Positions 8,603-16,354 of a stretch of DNA of 19,645 nt are shown one piece after another. How positions within the stretch are numbered: position 1 is the stretch's first letter; every line of letters starts with the position of its first letter. The notes under the pieces are model-generated. The model had not been told where the DNA came from, ran no database searches, and saw only the letters and a list, made by a program, of their open reading frames with translations. Where the stretch lies: NCBI GenBank assembly GCA_046758865.1, contig JBHIBD010000037.1:1-19645 (forward strand). The letters run 5' to 3'. The position numbers and the translations under genes are program-made. The DNA comes from JBHIBD01 sp046758865 (GTDB lineage: Bacteria; Planctomycetota; Brocadiia; Brocadiales; Bathyanammoxibiaceae).

Positions 8603-8772
8603 CCCCATTTATGGGGCAATATACGTAGGCCCGATAAATCGGGCAACTACAATAAATGTTGCGGTTTTATTTTAACGTGCCGGACAGGCCGGCACGCTAC
8701 ATTTGCCCGGCGGCCACAAGGGTTTTTCCTTACGTAACAAATCAAGTTTGTGTAGCGTACGAGGTAGACTCG
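8603..8772. repeat. Cluster of small palindromes in the protease-hypA gap
   Basis: This roughly 200-base non-coding gap holds several inverted repeats: CCCCAT-TT-ATGGGG (8603-8616), GCCCGAT-AA-ATCGGGC (8629-8644), CGTGCCGG-ACAGG-CCGGCACG (8676-8696), ACAAA/TTTGT (8737-8751) and CGAG/CTCG (8760-8772). ACGCTACA (8694-8701) and TGTAGCGT (8751-8758) form a further inverted pair, so the 8676-8701 and 8751-8775 units look like two inverted copies of one motif. None is followed by a T-run on either strand, so terminators are not evident. The pattern suggests one or more small repeat insertions that split the operon. Confidence 0.7.
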
Positions 8773-8779
8773 CACATTC

Positions 8780-9289
8780 TTAGGTTTTTACCTCCTCAAG
8801 GAGCATCTCTATCAATTCGTCGAGCCTTGAGGACACGGGTTCAGAAAGCTCAAGCCCTATGCCCACCGTCTGGGGCTGGATGCCAAACAGGCAGACCCTT
8901 TTGGGCAAGAAATTCTGCAGCCTCGACAGCGCCAGGACCTCTCGAAGGCCTATCTGGTGGGCAGAGAGCTTTCGTGCGTTATAAATATCGTCAATATCGT
9001 TGGCCTCTATGCGGAAAAGCTCCCCCGGCTTACCTCCACGGTCTATGGCGTCTACTATGAAAATGGCCTCACGGCCCTCCAGGTAAGGGATAAGCCTTAG
9101 CCCTAGAGTACCGCCATCCACTACCTCAACGTTATCCGGCAGTGGGTGCTCATTTTTTATCTTTTCCACCACACGGACCCCAACGCCCTCATCTCTAAGG
9201 AGAATGTTTCCCACACCCAATATGAGGACCTTCTTTGCGTTATTTTCGGGCTTTAAGTTTTTTTTCTTCAATGAACTTGTAACCGTCAA
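8780..9289 (-). CDS. hyaD: [NiFe] hydrogenase maturation protease (HyaD/HupD type)
   Basis: This endopeptidase removes the C-terminal tail of the large subunit once Ni is in place. The family pattern is clear: LGVGNILLRDEGVGV with the metal ligand E34, IVDAID with D80, and LSAHQIGL with H111. The length of 169 residues is normal. The start is a TTG at 9289, with GGAGG six bases upstream. This lies inside the cytochrome b 3' end (50-base overlap) and gives a lysine-rich N-terminal extension of about 18 residues before the conserved core. It is last of the four structural-cluster genes before the palindrome-rich gap. Confidence 0.94.
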   Translation of the reverse strand: MTVTSSLKKKNLKPENNAKKVLILGVGNILLRDEGVGVRVVEKIKNEHPLPDNVEVVDGGTLGLRLIPYLEGREAIFIVDAIDRGGKPGELFRIEANDIDDIYNARKLSAHQIGLREVLALSRLQNFLPKRVCLFGIQPQTVGIGLELSEPVSSRLDELIEMLLEEVKT

Positions 9290-9902
9290 ACATGGCCTCC
9301 ACCAGCCCGTCTCTCTCGCTCATAGCACAGAGAAATACAGAGTAGATGTGGTGGATGAAGAACATTAAAAAGACGTATGTCAGGAGGTGATGAACAAATC
9401 TAAGCTCCTGAGCGCCAAAGGTCGCTACCAGCCAGCTAACACCGCCTCCGTAGTGCATGGTGTACAGGGCATGACCTGTAAGGATTTCCACCAGGCACAA
9501 CACATAAACTGCCCCGTACGCCATCCCGGCAAGTGCGTTGTGCCCGATAGCACCTGGACTCTTTAGCCTAAGGAATAAGTAGAATTTCAGTGTCTCCAGT
9601 GCATTCTTTCGCCTCTCGAGGCTGAGAGGGATGAGGCCCCTCCAGCTTGCGTACTGGTTTCCTGTGAATAGCCAGATGAGCCGCAAAAATACGGCAGTTG
9701 AGAATACAAGGGCTGCAACGAAGTGTATGAACCTGACCTGGCTCATGATTAGTGCACCGCTTCTTGTTAACGGCACGGGGTTTCCTATCAGGTATCCCGT
9801 TGCGGCAAGCACGAATATGCACACAACAATTATCCAGTGGGTCCACCTTACTACTGGCTCCCAGACATAGACCTCTACCCTTTTCTTGACCTCTGGGCCC
9901 AC
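9240..9902 (-). CDS. hyaC: Ni/Fe-hydrogenase b-type cytochrome subunit
   Basis: This is the integral membrane dihaem cytochrome that takes electrons from the small subunit and reduces quinone. It has about four hydrophobic segments. Candidate haem ligands are H22 (VRWTHW), H60 (RFIHF) and the cluster H171/H172 and H184/H185 in RFVHHLLTYVF and FFIHHIYS. The 220 residues and the RDGLVEAMFDGYKF tail fit the HyaC/HupC family. The start is a GTG at 9902, directly after the large subunit TAG at 9904-9906, consistent with tight coupling. Confidence 0.93.
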   Translation of the reverse strand: MGPEVKKRVEVYVWEPVVRWTHWIIVVCIFVLAATGYLIGNPVPLTRSGALIMSQVRFIHFVAALVFSTAVFLRLIWLFTGNQYASWRGLIPLSLERRKNALETLKFYLFLRLKSPGAIGHNALAGMAYGAVYVLCLVEILTGHALYTMHYGGGVSWLVATFGAQELRFVHHLLTYVFLMFFIHHIYSVFLCAMSERDGLVEAMFDGYKFIEEKKLKARK

Positions 9903-9903
9903 C

Positions 9904-11682
9904 CTATGTGACCTTTACGAAATTCATCTCGTTACCATCGGTGTCGTAGATGTGCACTCCGCACGCCATACACGGGTCAAATGAATGTACGGTCCTCAGT
10001 ATCTCCAGAGGTTGAGCGGGGTCTGCCACCGGTGTGCCTATAAGGGCCTTTTCTACGGGGCCCATCTGCCCTTTGTCGTCTCTTGGCCCCAGGTTCCAGG
10101 TGCTTGGGACGACACACTGGTAATTGTGGATACTCTTGTCCTTTATATGTATCCAGTGTCCCAGGCCGCCGCGTGGGGCCTCGTAGAGACCATACCCCAT
10201 GGCCTCCTTGGGCCACTCCGACGGGTCCCATTTCTCCCCGGCGTGGATCTTCCACTCCCCCCTTCCCATGTTATTGGCCAGCTCATCCGTCCAGTCGATT
10301 ATCTTCTCTGCCAGAATCAGTGTCTCCACGCCCCGCGCCAGTGTCCTTCCCAGCGTAGAGAAGAGGGCCTCCACAGGGACATCCAAGGTCTTGAGTGCGC
10401 TGTCAATGAGCTCCCTCGTCCTCTTGTGGCCCGAGGCATAGGCAACCAACATCCTCGCCAGCGGCCCCACCTCCATTGGCCTCCCTTCATATCGCGGGGC
10501 CTTCATCCAGCTATACTCACCATCCGTACCAAGCTCCTTGTAGGGAGGTTTTGGTCCTGTATATCTTGGTGTTGTTTCCCCCTGCCAGGGGTGTCTCCCT
10601 TCCGTGTTACCGCCAGAATACTCAAACCATGAACGAGTGACATATTCTGCTACCTTTTCCTGGTCAACAGGGTGTACATAATCCAGGTTCTCATCGAGTA
10701 TTATCCCACTGGGTATAAATTGGTCCAACGGGTTGTCGCTCATGGGGAATTCACCATACGAGAGATAGTTCCCGACACCCCTGCCAACTTTTGCCCAGTC
10801 TTTGTAGAAGGATGCAATAGCTATAAGGTCTGGCAGGTAGACCTTTTCTACAAATGTTCGGGCCTTTACTGCCAGGTCTCTGATAAAGGCAACACTGCCG
10901 GCGTTGAGGGCGTTCTCACTTTTTGGGTCAACAGGCGTTGACACACCACCCACGATTAGCGACTGAAGGTGCGGGTTTTTGCCTCCGAGGAGTGCATGGA
11001 TTCGTATAAAATCCTTCTGCCACTCCAGTGCCTCAAGATAATGGGCCACCGCAAGCAAGTTTGCCTCTGGAGGGAGTTTATATGTGGGGTGTCCCCAATA
11101 GGCATTGGAGAATGGTCCAAGCTGCCCGCTCTCTACAAACTTTTTGAGCCTGTCCTGTACCCCTTTGAAGTAGGTCCTTCCAGAGAGGTGCCAGTCTGAG
11201 ATTGACTCGGCGAGCGTTGAAGTGCTGGCGGAATCGGCCCTTAGGGCGGAGGTGATGTCTACCCAGTCCAGGGCATGGAGGTGGTAGAAGTGGATAGGGT
11301 GGTCGTGAACAAACTGTGCGGCGGAAATGATGTTTCTTATGGTGCGGGCGGTGGGGGGAATGCGAATGCTTAGGGCATTTTCCACTGCCCTTATTGAGGC
11401 CAGGGCATGGACCACGGTGCAGACACCACATATTCTTTGGGCAAACAGCCATGCGTCTCTGGGGTCTCTACCCCTAAGGATTATCTCTATGCCGCGGAAC
11501 ATTGTGGCACACGAGAGGGCATCCACAATGCGGCCCTGAGTAACGTCCACCTCTACCTCTATCCGAAGGTGGCCTTCAATCCTTGTTACGGGGTCTACGA
11601 CTACCCTTGCGATCTTTCTTCTCCTTGTCTTTTTCTTCCCGTCTTCGTATGATTTGCTCTCTGACCCAACTCCCGGCCCCAT
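9904..11682 (-). CDS. hyaB: [NiFe] hydrogenase large (catalytic) subunit, group 1
   Basis: This subunit holds the Ni-Fe(CN)2CO site. The four nickel-ligating cysteines are C85 and C88 (RICGVC) and C571 and C574 (DPCMACGVH). Protease cleavage is expected after H577, removing 15 residues. VDPVTRIEGHLRIEV, the MFRGIEIILRGRDPRDAW block and the C-terminal motif are of the respiratory group 1 type. The only conventional start in this frame is ATG 11682, which overlaps the small subunit by 107 bases and adds a charged leader of about 25 residues before the conserved core. There is no Shine-Dalgarno at that ATG. An AAGGAG lies six bases before an ATC codon at residue 24, so the real start may be there or the leader may be genuine. 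Confidence 0.95.
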   Translation of the reverse strand: MGPGVGSESKSYEDGKKKTRRRKIARVVVDPVTRIEGHLRIEVEVDVTQGRIVDALSCATMFRGIEIILRGRDPRDAWLFAQRICGVCTVVHALASIRAVENALSIRIPPTARTIRNIISAAQFVHDHPIHFYHLHALDWVDITSALRADSASTSTLAESISDWHLSGRTYFKGVQDRLKKFVESGQLGPFSNAYWGHPTYKLPPEANLLAVAHYLEALEWQKDFIRIHALLGGKNPHLQSLIVGGVSTPVDPKSENALNAGSVAFIRDLAVKARTFVEKVYLPDLIAIASFYKDWAKVGRGVGNYLSYGEFPMSDNPLDQFIPSGIILDENLDYVHPVDQEKVAEYVTRSWFEYSGGNTEGRHPWQGETTPRYTGPKPPYKELGTDGEYSWMKAPRYEGRPMEVGPLARMLVAYASGHKRTRELIDSALKTLDVPVEALFSTLGRTLARGVETLILAEKIIDWTDELANNMGRGEWKIHAGEKWDPSEWPKEAMGYGLYEAPRGGLGHWIHIKDKSIHNYQCVVPSTWNLGPRDDKGQMGPVEKALIGTPVADPAQPLEILRTVHSFDPCMACGVHIYDTDGNEMNFVKVT

Positions 11683-12706
11683 GCAGGAGGAATATAGCGG
11701 CTGTGGCTGTTACCAGCCCCACCCCCACCTTGTCTGCAGTGGTTTCCACGCCAAACCCAGGTATCTTTGGCAGATGTTTGTAGAATGGGGACATGCTGTC
11801 CCAGAAATTTGGCTCGGAACACCCAATGCATGGGTGGCCACTCCCGATTGGCCAACTGGTCCCGTCGTTCCAGCGCACCCTCGGGCAGTTGTGGAAGGTG
11901 GCAGGGCCTTTGCACCCCATCTTATACAGACACCAGCCCTTCCTGTGGCCCTCATCCCCCCACTTCTCTACGAATTGCCCTGCGTCATAAGAACCGCGCC
12001 TCTCACAGGCATCGTGTATCCTCTTGCCGTAGGCAAACAGCGGCCGGTGGAGGCGGTCTTTTGCGGGGAGAATGTCAAAGGTCAACAGGTGGACCAGGGC
12101 GGCTGAAACGTTTACCACGTTTACCGGGCAGGCCGGAAGATTGAGCAGGTTCTTGACACCTGGAAAAACTTGCTCAACACTCTTGGCTCCGGTAGGGTTG
12201 GGCTTTGCCATAGGAATCCCGCCAAAACAGGCGCATGTCCCTACACAGATAACCGCTGCTGCGTCCTTGCATACTTTTTTAGTCCTCTCCACGGCAGTTT
12301 CTCCACCTATGGTGCAGTAGACACCCCCTTCGGCAGTTGGTATAGAGCCCTCTACAACCGCAACGTACTTGCCCTTCTCCTCCTCAACCGTTTTCCATAG
12401 TACTTCCTCGGCCTGGTGGCCTGCTGCAGCCATCAAGGTCTCTGAGTAATTCACTGCAAGGACGTCAAGGATAAGTTGAGAAGCGGAGGGATTGCTCGCA
12501 CGAAGGAAGGACTCGGTGTCGGCCGTGCAGCTCTGGAATTCGAGCCATAGGAGAGGTAGTCTCTTCGAGGATTTTAGGGCCTTTTCTACCTTAGCTACTG
12601 CGTCCCAGGGGAGTGCTAACGTGCCCGCCATGAGGGCGCAGAAGCGCAAGAAATCACGGCGCGTGAACCCCCTCTCTAGAAACTCCTCGTATATGGACTT
12701 CTCCAC
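11576..12706 (-). CDS. hyaA: [NiFe] hydrogenase small subunit, Tat-exported, C-terminally anchored
   Basis: This is the electron-transfer subunit with three Fe-S clusters. The N-terminus has a twin-arginine signal (FTRRDFLRF plus a hydrophobic stretch), so the heterodimer is exported. A C-terminal helix (GVGLVTATAAIFLLHGAG) followed by a very basic tail anchors it. Numbered from the GTG at 12706, proximal-cluster positions are C60, D63, C131 and C158. D63 sits where most family members have Cys (CTAD instead of CTGC). Distal ligands are H231, C234, C259 and C265; medial ligands are C274, C293 and C296, the [3Fe-4S] pattern. An extra C160 follows C158 (GTCAC). I prefer GTG 12706 (376 residues) because GAGGG is spaced properly before it and the upstream promoter would leave almost no leader for the TTG at 12751, which would add 15 residues. 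Confidence 0.94.
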   Translation of the reverse strand: MEKSIYEEFLERGFTRRDFLRFCALMAGTLALPWDAVAKVEKALKSSKRLPLLWLEFQSCTADTESFLRASNPSASQLILDVLAVNYSETLMAAAGHQAEEVLWKTVEEEKGKYVAVVEGSIPTAEGGVYCTIGGETAVERTKKVCKDAAAVICVGTCACFGGIPMAKPNPTGAKSVEQVFPGVKNLLNLPACPVNVVNVSAALVHLLTFDILPAKDRLHRPLFAYGKRIHDACERRGSYDAGQFVEKWGDEGHRKGWCLYKMGCKGPATFHNCPRVRWNDGTSWPIGSGHPCIGCSEPNFWDSMSPFYKHLPKIPGFGVETTADKVGVGLVTATAAIFLLHGAGSWVREQIIRRREEKDKEKKDRKGSRRPRNKD

Positions 12707-12763
12707 CCTTAATCCCTCGGGTTGTCTGGGGCGGTCTCTATTGAAGTACAAGATGCCGTAATC

Positions 12764-12791
12764 AATATAATACTTTTAGCCGCGAAGTCAA
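12764..12791 (-). promoter_or_regulatory. Predicted sigma-70-type promoter of the hydrogenase operon
   Basis: On the minus strand, TTGACT (12791-12786) and TATATT (12769-12764) are separated by 16 bases, each 5/6 to consensus. Transcription would start near 12757, leaving a leader of about 50 bases before the GTG at 12706. It faces away from the ThDP-enzyme promoter. Confidence 0.5.
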
Positions 12792-12861
12792 TGATTGGTG
12801 TTTTTGTGTGCTCGATACCGACGTGGGGGTGGGTCTTTATGTTTTTATATTTATTGTTAGA

Positions 12862-12891
12862 TTGACACCGCGTGGAGAAGGCTGATAAAAT
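12862..12891 (+). promoter_or_regulatory. Predicted sigma-70-type promoter of the ThDP decarboxylase gene
   Basis: A perfect TTGACA (12862-12867) and TAAAAT (12886-12891) are separated by 18 bases. The ATG follows at 12913 after an AAGGGGAAAGG ribosome binding site, so the leader is very short. It is divergent from the hydrogenase promoter about 70 bases away. Confidence 0.5.
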
Positions 12892-12912
12892 AAGGAAATA
12901 AGGGGAAAGGCG

Positions 12913-14529
12913 ATGCGGATTGCAGACTATATATTTAAGAGGCTGAAGGAAGAGGGGGTAGAGTACACCTTCGGCATCCCTGGTGACTTTATCCTGCCCC
13001 TCTATGCGGCTCAGGAGAGGTGTGGGATGAAGACGGTGGTAGTGACACATGAGCCCTCCGCAGGCTTTGCTGCCGATGTCTATGCAAGGATTAAGGGGCT
13101 AGGTGTGGCCATAGCCACCCATGGTGTCGGTGCGCTAAATATGGTAAACCCCATTGCCCTCGCCTATGCAGAGGAGTCTCCCGTTATTGTGCTGGCTGGC
13201 GCTCCAGAGATACGCCGCCGAAACCCCGATGCGCTATTTCACCACAGGGTGAAGAACTACGAGACGCAGCAGAAGATATATCAGGAGGTAACGGCCTCGA
13301 CAGCTGTCCTAAATGACGAAGTCACAGCTACTTCAGAGATAGACAGGGTGATAAACACCACCAAGAAACTCTCTCGCCCAGGCTACATTGAGATACCCAG
13401 GGATATGGTAAATGTCGATGCGCCACCTAGCAGTCGCCCTAGCTATGAGAGGCCTGACGAAAGGAAGGCAGCGCTGAAGGAGGCATTGGGGGAGATAATA
13501 ACCAGGCTCAATACCAGCCGCCGTCCGGTTATATATGCGGGTGTAGAGATTGAACGCTTTGGTCTGATGAAGGCCCTGGCGAAGCTGGTAGAGAAGCTGA
13601 ATCTGCCCGTGGCCACAACCCTCTTGGGCAAGTCTGTCATATCTGAGAACCATCCGAACTTCATCGGCAATTATATTGGCAAGCTCAGCCCAAGGGCTGT
13701 GAGGGACTATATTGAACGGTCTGACTGCATACTCTCCCTTGGCTCATTACCCATAGACTTCGGTGTGGCTGGCGTGTTCACCTCTTATACCCCAAACATA
13801 ATCCAGGTGACTTCGGAGAAGGTGTGTGTGAGTCACCACTGCTATCAGGATATTGGCCTTATCGATGTGGTGGAGGGCCTTCTGAAGACGAAGACGCTGA
13901 AGAGGCGCCAATTTAAACCTCTAAAGAAGAGGCCCACTAAAAAAATGCTGAGAGGAAAGAGGCTCACCGTGGCGTCTATCATCGATGAGCTGAACGATTT
14001 TCTAACGGATAACCACCTGGTAATCTCTGACGTGGGCGATTGTCTATTTGCCTCTGTCGAATTAAAGACGGATGTCTTCATTGGGCCCGCATATTATGCA
14101 AGCATGGGTTTTGCTGTGCCTGGTGCGATAGGTGCACAACTGGCCATGCCCTCGCGAAGACCCGTTGTGCTGGTAGGTGATGGCTGCTTCCAGATGACGG
14201 GTGTTGAGCTTTCAACCGCAAAGAAGATGGGTCTTAATCCTATCGTTATTGTCTTTGATAACAGTACCTTTTCGACACTTAAAGTGCTGGACAAAGACAG
14301 GGATTATCTCCAGGTTAACCGCTGGGACTATGTGGGTATCGCCAGGTGTCTGGGTGGTAGAGGTGTGCAGGTAGCAACGAGACAGGAGTTCAGAGAGGCG
14401 CTCCGCGAGGCAAACACCGGTAAAGATTTCCATCTAATAGATGCCATTCTTGATGAAAATGATATTTCACCCACCCTGGGCCGTCTAGCAAAAGATTTTC
14501 GCCCTCGTATCCAATCACTGTTGAAGTGA
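12913..14529 (+). CDS. Thiamine-diphosphate 2-oxoacid decarboxylase, pyruvate/indolepyruvate decarboxylase family
   Basis: The predicted role is cytoplasmic ThDP-dependent decarboxylation of a 2-oxoacid to an aldehyde; the substrate is not readable from sequence. The three-domain POX/PDC plan is complete in 538 residues. The N-terminal domain has FGIPGDF (D25), the ThDP-activating E47 in THEPSAGFAADVYAR, and the His pair H110/H111 (LFHHRVKNYE), which marks PDC/IPDC enzymes. The C-terminal domain has the ThDP-Mg motif GDGCFQMTGVELS (422-) to DNS (449-451). By eye, the Glu that follows this motif in Zymomonas PDC (NNxGYTIE) is not present (DNSTFSTLK), so the substrate or mechanism may differ from ethanologenic PDC. 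Upstream is a good promoter; 35 bases downstream is the QueG-like gene, probably co-transcribed. Confidence 0.85.
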   Translation: MRIADYIFKRLKEEGVEYTFGIPGDFILPLYAAQERCGMKTVVVTHEPSAGFAADVYARIKGLGVAIATHGVGALNMVNPIALAYAEESPVIVLAGAPEIRRRNPDALFHHRVKNYETQQKIYQEVTASTAVLNDEVTATSEIDRVINTTKKLSRPGYIEIPRDMVNVDAPPSSRPSYERPDERKAALKEALGEIITRLNTSRRPVIYAGVEIERFGLMKALAKLVEKLNLPVATTLLGKSVISENHPNFIGNYIGKLSPRAVRDYIERSDCILSLGSLPIDFGVAGVFTSYTPNIIQVTSEKVCVSHHCYQDIGLIDVVEGLLKTKTLKRRQFKPLKKRPTKKMLRGKRLTVASIIDELNDFLTDNHLVISDVGDCLFASVELKTDVFIGPAYYASMGFAVPGAIGAQLAMPSRRPVVLVGDGCFQMTGVELSTAKKMGLNPIVIVFDNSTFSTLKVLDKDRDYLQVNRWDYVGIARCLGGRGVQVATRQEFREALREANTGKDFHLIDAILDENDISPTLGRLAKDFRPRIQSLLK

Positions 14530-14564
14530 AGGGCCTGCATAATCAATAACAATCTTTACCCGCT

Positions 14565-15260
14565 ATGGTACATCATGCCATAAAACAATATATTTATGAG
14601 CAGGGGATGTCACTCGTCGGTTTTGCAAAACTGCAGGGTCTGGATCTACCGGGCACCCTGGGTTTTCCCTACGCCATATCCATTGCCTGCAGCCTGCCAC
14701 TTGAGGTAATAGAGGCGCTCCGTAACGGGCCCACAAAAACGTATTATCAGCAATACAAGGAAAAGAACGCCCTTATAAATCTAGTTGCGCGCGGCGTTGA
14801 GGGGCTAATAAGGTCAGCGGGTTATAAGGTGCACGTCGTTAAGGCCACCGTCGAGGATACAGGACAGGAAAACTATATAGAGTCGTTTGAAGGAAACCTC
14901 CCTCACAAGACGGCTGCTACTCTTGCAGGGCTGGGCTGGATAGGCAAGTCATCCTTATTTGTATCCTCGATATATGGTCCCAGGGTGCGGTTGGGAACCG
15001 TGCTGACTGACATGCCACTTGAGGTGGGTGACGCTGTAAGTGTTGGTAAATGTGGTAGTTGCATGGCGTGCATAAAGGCATGCCCGGTCCGGGCCATAAG
15101 GGGCGGGGAATGGCAAGTTGGCGTGGGGCGCGACGAATTGCTGGATGCCCATGCGTGCAGGAAAAAGGCCCTCGAATTCTGCGAAGGGCTGGGGGTAAGG
15201 GACTCCCTGTGTGGTATCTGCATCTGGGCCTGCCCCGTGGGCAGGGAGGAGCCTGCGTAG
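14565..15260 (+). CDS. Stand-alone QueG-like double [4Fe-4S] protein
   Basis: The sequence is related to the iron-sulphur part of epoxyqueuosine reductase: KTAATLAGLGWIGKSSLF and LGTVLTDMPLEVG, then two clusters, C163/C166/C169/C173 (CGSCMACIKACP) and C198/C216/C219/C223 (CGICIWACP). At 231 residues it is much shorter than QueG (about 310-380), with only a reduced N-terminal part. A cobalamin-binding role and queuosine function are therefore not assured; such short homologues are common in anaerobes and generally of unknown function. The ATG at 14565 has no clear Shine-Dalgarno, and an in-frame ATG at 14607 (MSLVGFAKL) is an alternative. It probably shares a transcript with the decarboxylase, suggesting an electron-transfer role there, but that is only context. 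Confidence 0.8.
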   Translation: MVHHAIKQYIYEQGMSLVGFAKLQGLDLPGTLGFPYAISIACSLPLEVIEALRNGPTKTYYQQYKEKNALINLVARGVEGLIRSAGYKVHVVKATVEDTGQENYIESFEGNLPHKTAATLAGLGWIGKSSLFVSSIYGPRVRLGTVLTDMPLEVGDAVSVGKCGSCMACIKACPVRAIRGGEWQVGVGRDELLDAHACRKKALEFCEGLGVRDSLCGICIWACPVGREEPA

Positions 15261-15304
15261 ATAAATATTTGTAAGATGAGTCAAAACGTCGTGCCATAAG
15301 CAGA

Positions 15305-15347
15305 TGCGCCCTCCAAACTAACTGGCGGGCTTTCAGCCTCTGGCGCA
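15305..15347. other. GC-rich foldable segment after the QueG-like gene
   Basis: TGCGCC (15305-15310) pairs with GGCGCA (15342-15347) around an inner GGCT-TTC-AGCC hairpin. No T-run follows, so it is not a clear terminator. The rest of the 15261-15530 gap shows no gene I can support. An open frame on the minus strand from 15390 continues as nonsense through the QueG-like gene. Confidence 0.3.
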
Positions 15348-15417
15348 CACCCTGCATTAGTGCATCCCTTTTCCAGCCATTGACGTCCATTATCCATCAC
15401 CACACCAAATTTTGTCT

Positions 15418-15445
15418 TTGCCAAAGCTATAATCAATTATAAAAT
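15418..15445 (+). promoter_or_regulatory. Predicted promoter of the PHP phosphoesterase gene
   Basis: TTGCCA (15418-15423) and TAAAAT (15440-15445) are 16 bases apart, each 5/6 to consensus. The start would lie near 15452, leaving about 80 bases of leader with a small TCAGG/CCTGA hairpin before the ribosome binding site. Confidence 0.4.
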
Positions 15446-15530
15446 AGGTTCTTCCGTCAGGCAGTGAAATACTCCCTGAAGACGAACTGAGGCCCCGTTT
15501 TTACTCATAATCTAACCATGGGAGGTTTGG

Positions 15531-16310
15531 TTGCACTTTACGACAGACTGTCATGTACATACACGCTGGTCGGCTTGCGCCGACCCGGTTGTTAATGTAT
15601 GGGACTATGTAGGCCGCGCCCACGAGCTGGGTGTTGAGTGTTTTGCCATTACAGACCATAGCAACGATATATACTTCGATGGAGAAGACAAACAGGGGCT
15701 AAAGTGGAAGCTGGGACCCTCGGAGATTTGCGAAGCAATTAAGAAGTGCTCCCACCGGATGGATGAATATATATTGTATGTCGAGCAATACAGAAAGATG
15801 GGCGTACGGGTTGGCATAGAGCTGGAACAGATGCCACTAAGTGGGGACTTTATATTCGACTGGGAGTACAGGAAGAAGTTCGACGTGGTGATAGGCTCCG
15901 TGCATAGCGTACCCTCTATAAGGAAGGGCATAGTAACGGATGAAGGTGCCGCAAGGGAGGAGTTTCTTTCGCTCACACTCAAGGCTCTGGAACAGGACAT
16001 AGACATCCTGGCCCACCCCACAAGGAGCCTCCGAAAGACTGGCATCACCATACCAGAGAGTTATTATGACACCGTTATAGATAAGGCCATCGCCAGGGGA
16101 ATCTCTCTGGAGATAAACTCTCACTCCCGGAACCCGGAACCGGAGTTTTTACACAGGTGTATTGAAAAGGGCGCAAAGCTCGCCCTGTGCACAGATAGCC
16201 ACTCCCTCAGCGAATTTGGGGATTTCTCCTTCCATAGAAAATTATTGGAAGAGGTGGGGCTAAACGGCGATACCATCAGGAGACAGTGCTTTGCGCTATT
16301 AAAGGATTAG
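15531..16310 (+). CDS. PHP-domain phosphoesterase, histidinol-phosphatase-like
   Basis: This is a metal-dependent phosphoesterase of the PHP superfamily. The metal-binding motifs are in order: DCHVHT (residues 6-11), ITDHS, GIELE, SVHSV, DILAHPTR, LEINS and CTDSHS. The length of 259 residues matches HisK-type L-histidinol-phosphate phosphatases, but PHP enzymes of similar size act on other phosphates or nucleotides, and no his gene is nearby, so the substrate is open. The start is a TTG at 15531, with GGAGG five bases upstream, and no competing ATG is near. Confidence 0.88.
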   Translation: MHFTTDCHVHTRWSACADPVVNVWDYVGRAHELGVECFAITDHSNDIYFDGEDKQGLKWKLGPSEICEAIKKCSHRMDEYILYVEQYRKMGVRVGIELEQMPLSGDFIFDWEYRKKFDVVIGSVHSVPSIRKGIVTDEGAAREEFLSLTLKALEQDIDILAHPTRSLRKTGITIPESYYDTVIDKAIARGISLEINSHSRNPEPEFLHRCIEKGAKLALCTDSHSLSEFGDFSFHRKLLEEVGLNGDTIRRQCFALLKD

Positions 16311-16354
16311 GAGAGTAGAAGCAGGGCCGTAAAATATGTGGTGGGAATAAAAAA

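Noticed and set aside
8676..8696. GC-rich hairpin as a rho-independent terminator after the protease gene.
   Set aside because: No T-run follows on the minus strand, where transcription would need it.
12707..12751. TTG 12751 as the hydrogenase small-subunit start.
   Set aside because: No Shine-Dalgarno, and the predicted promoter would leave only a few bases of leader; GTG 12706 has GAGGG at good spacing.
14917..15390. Minus-strand ORF starting at 15390 with a lysine/arginine-rich N-terminus.
   Set aside because: It runs as low-complexity nonsense through the QueG-like gene, and no motif or ribosome binding site supports it.
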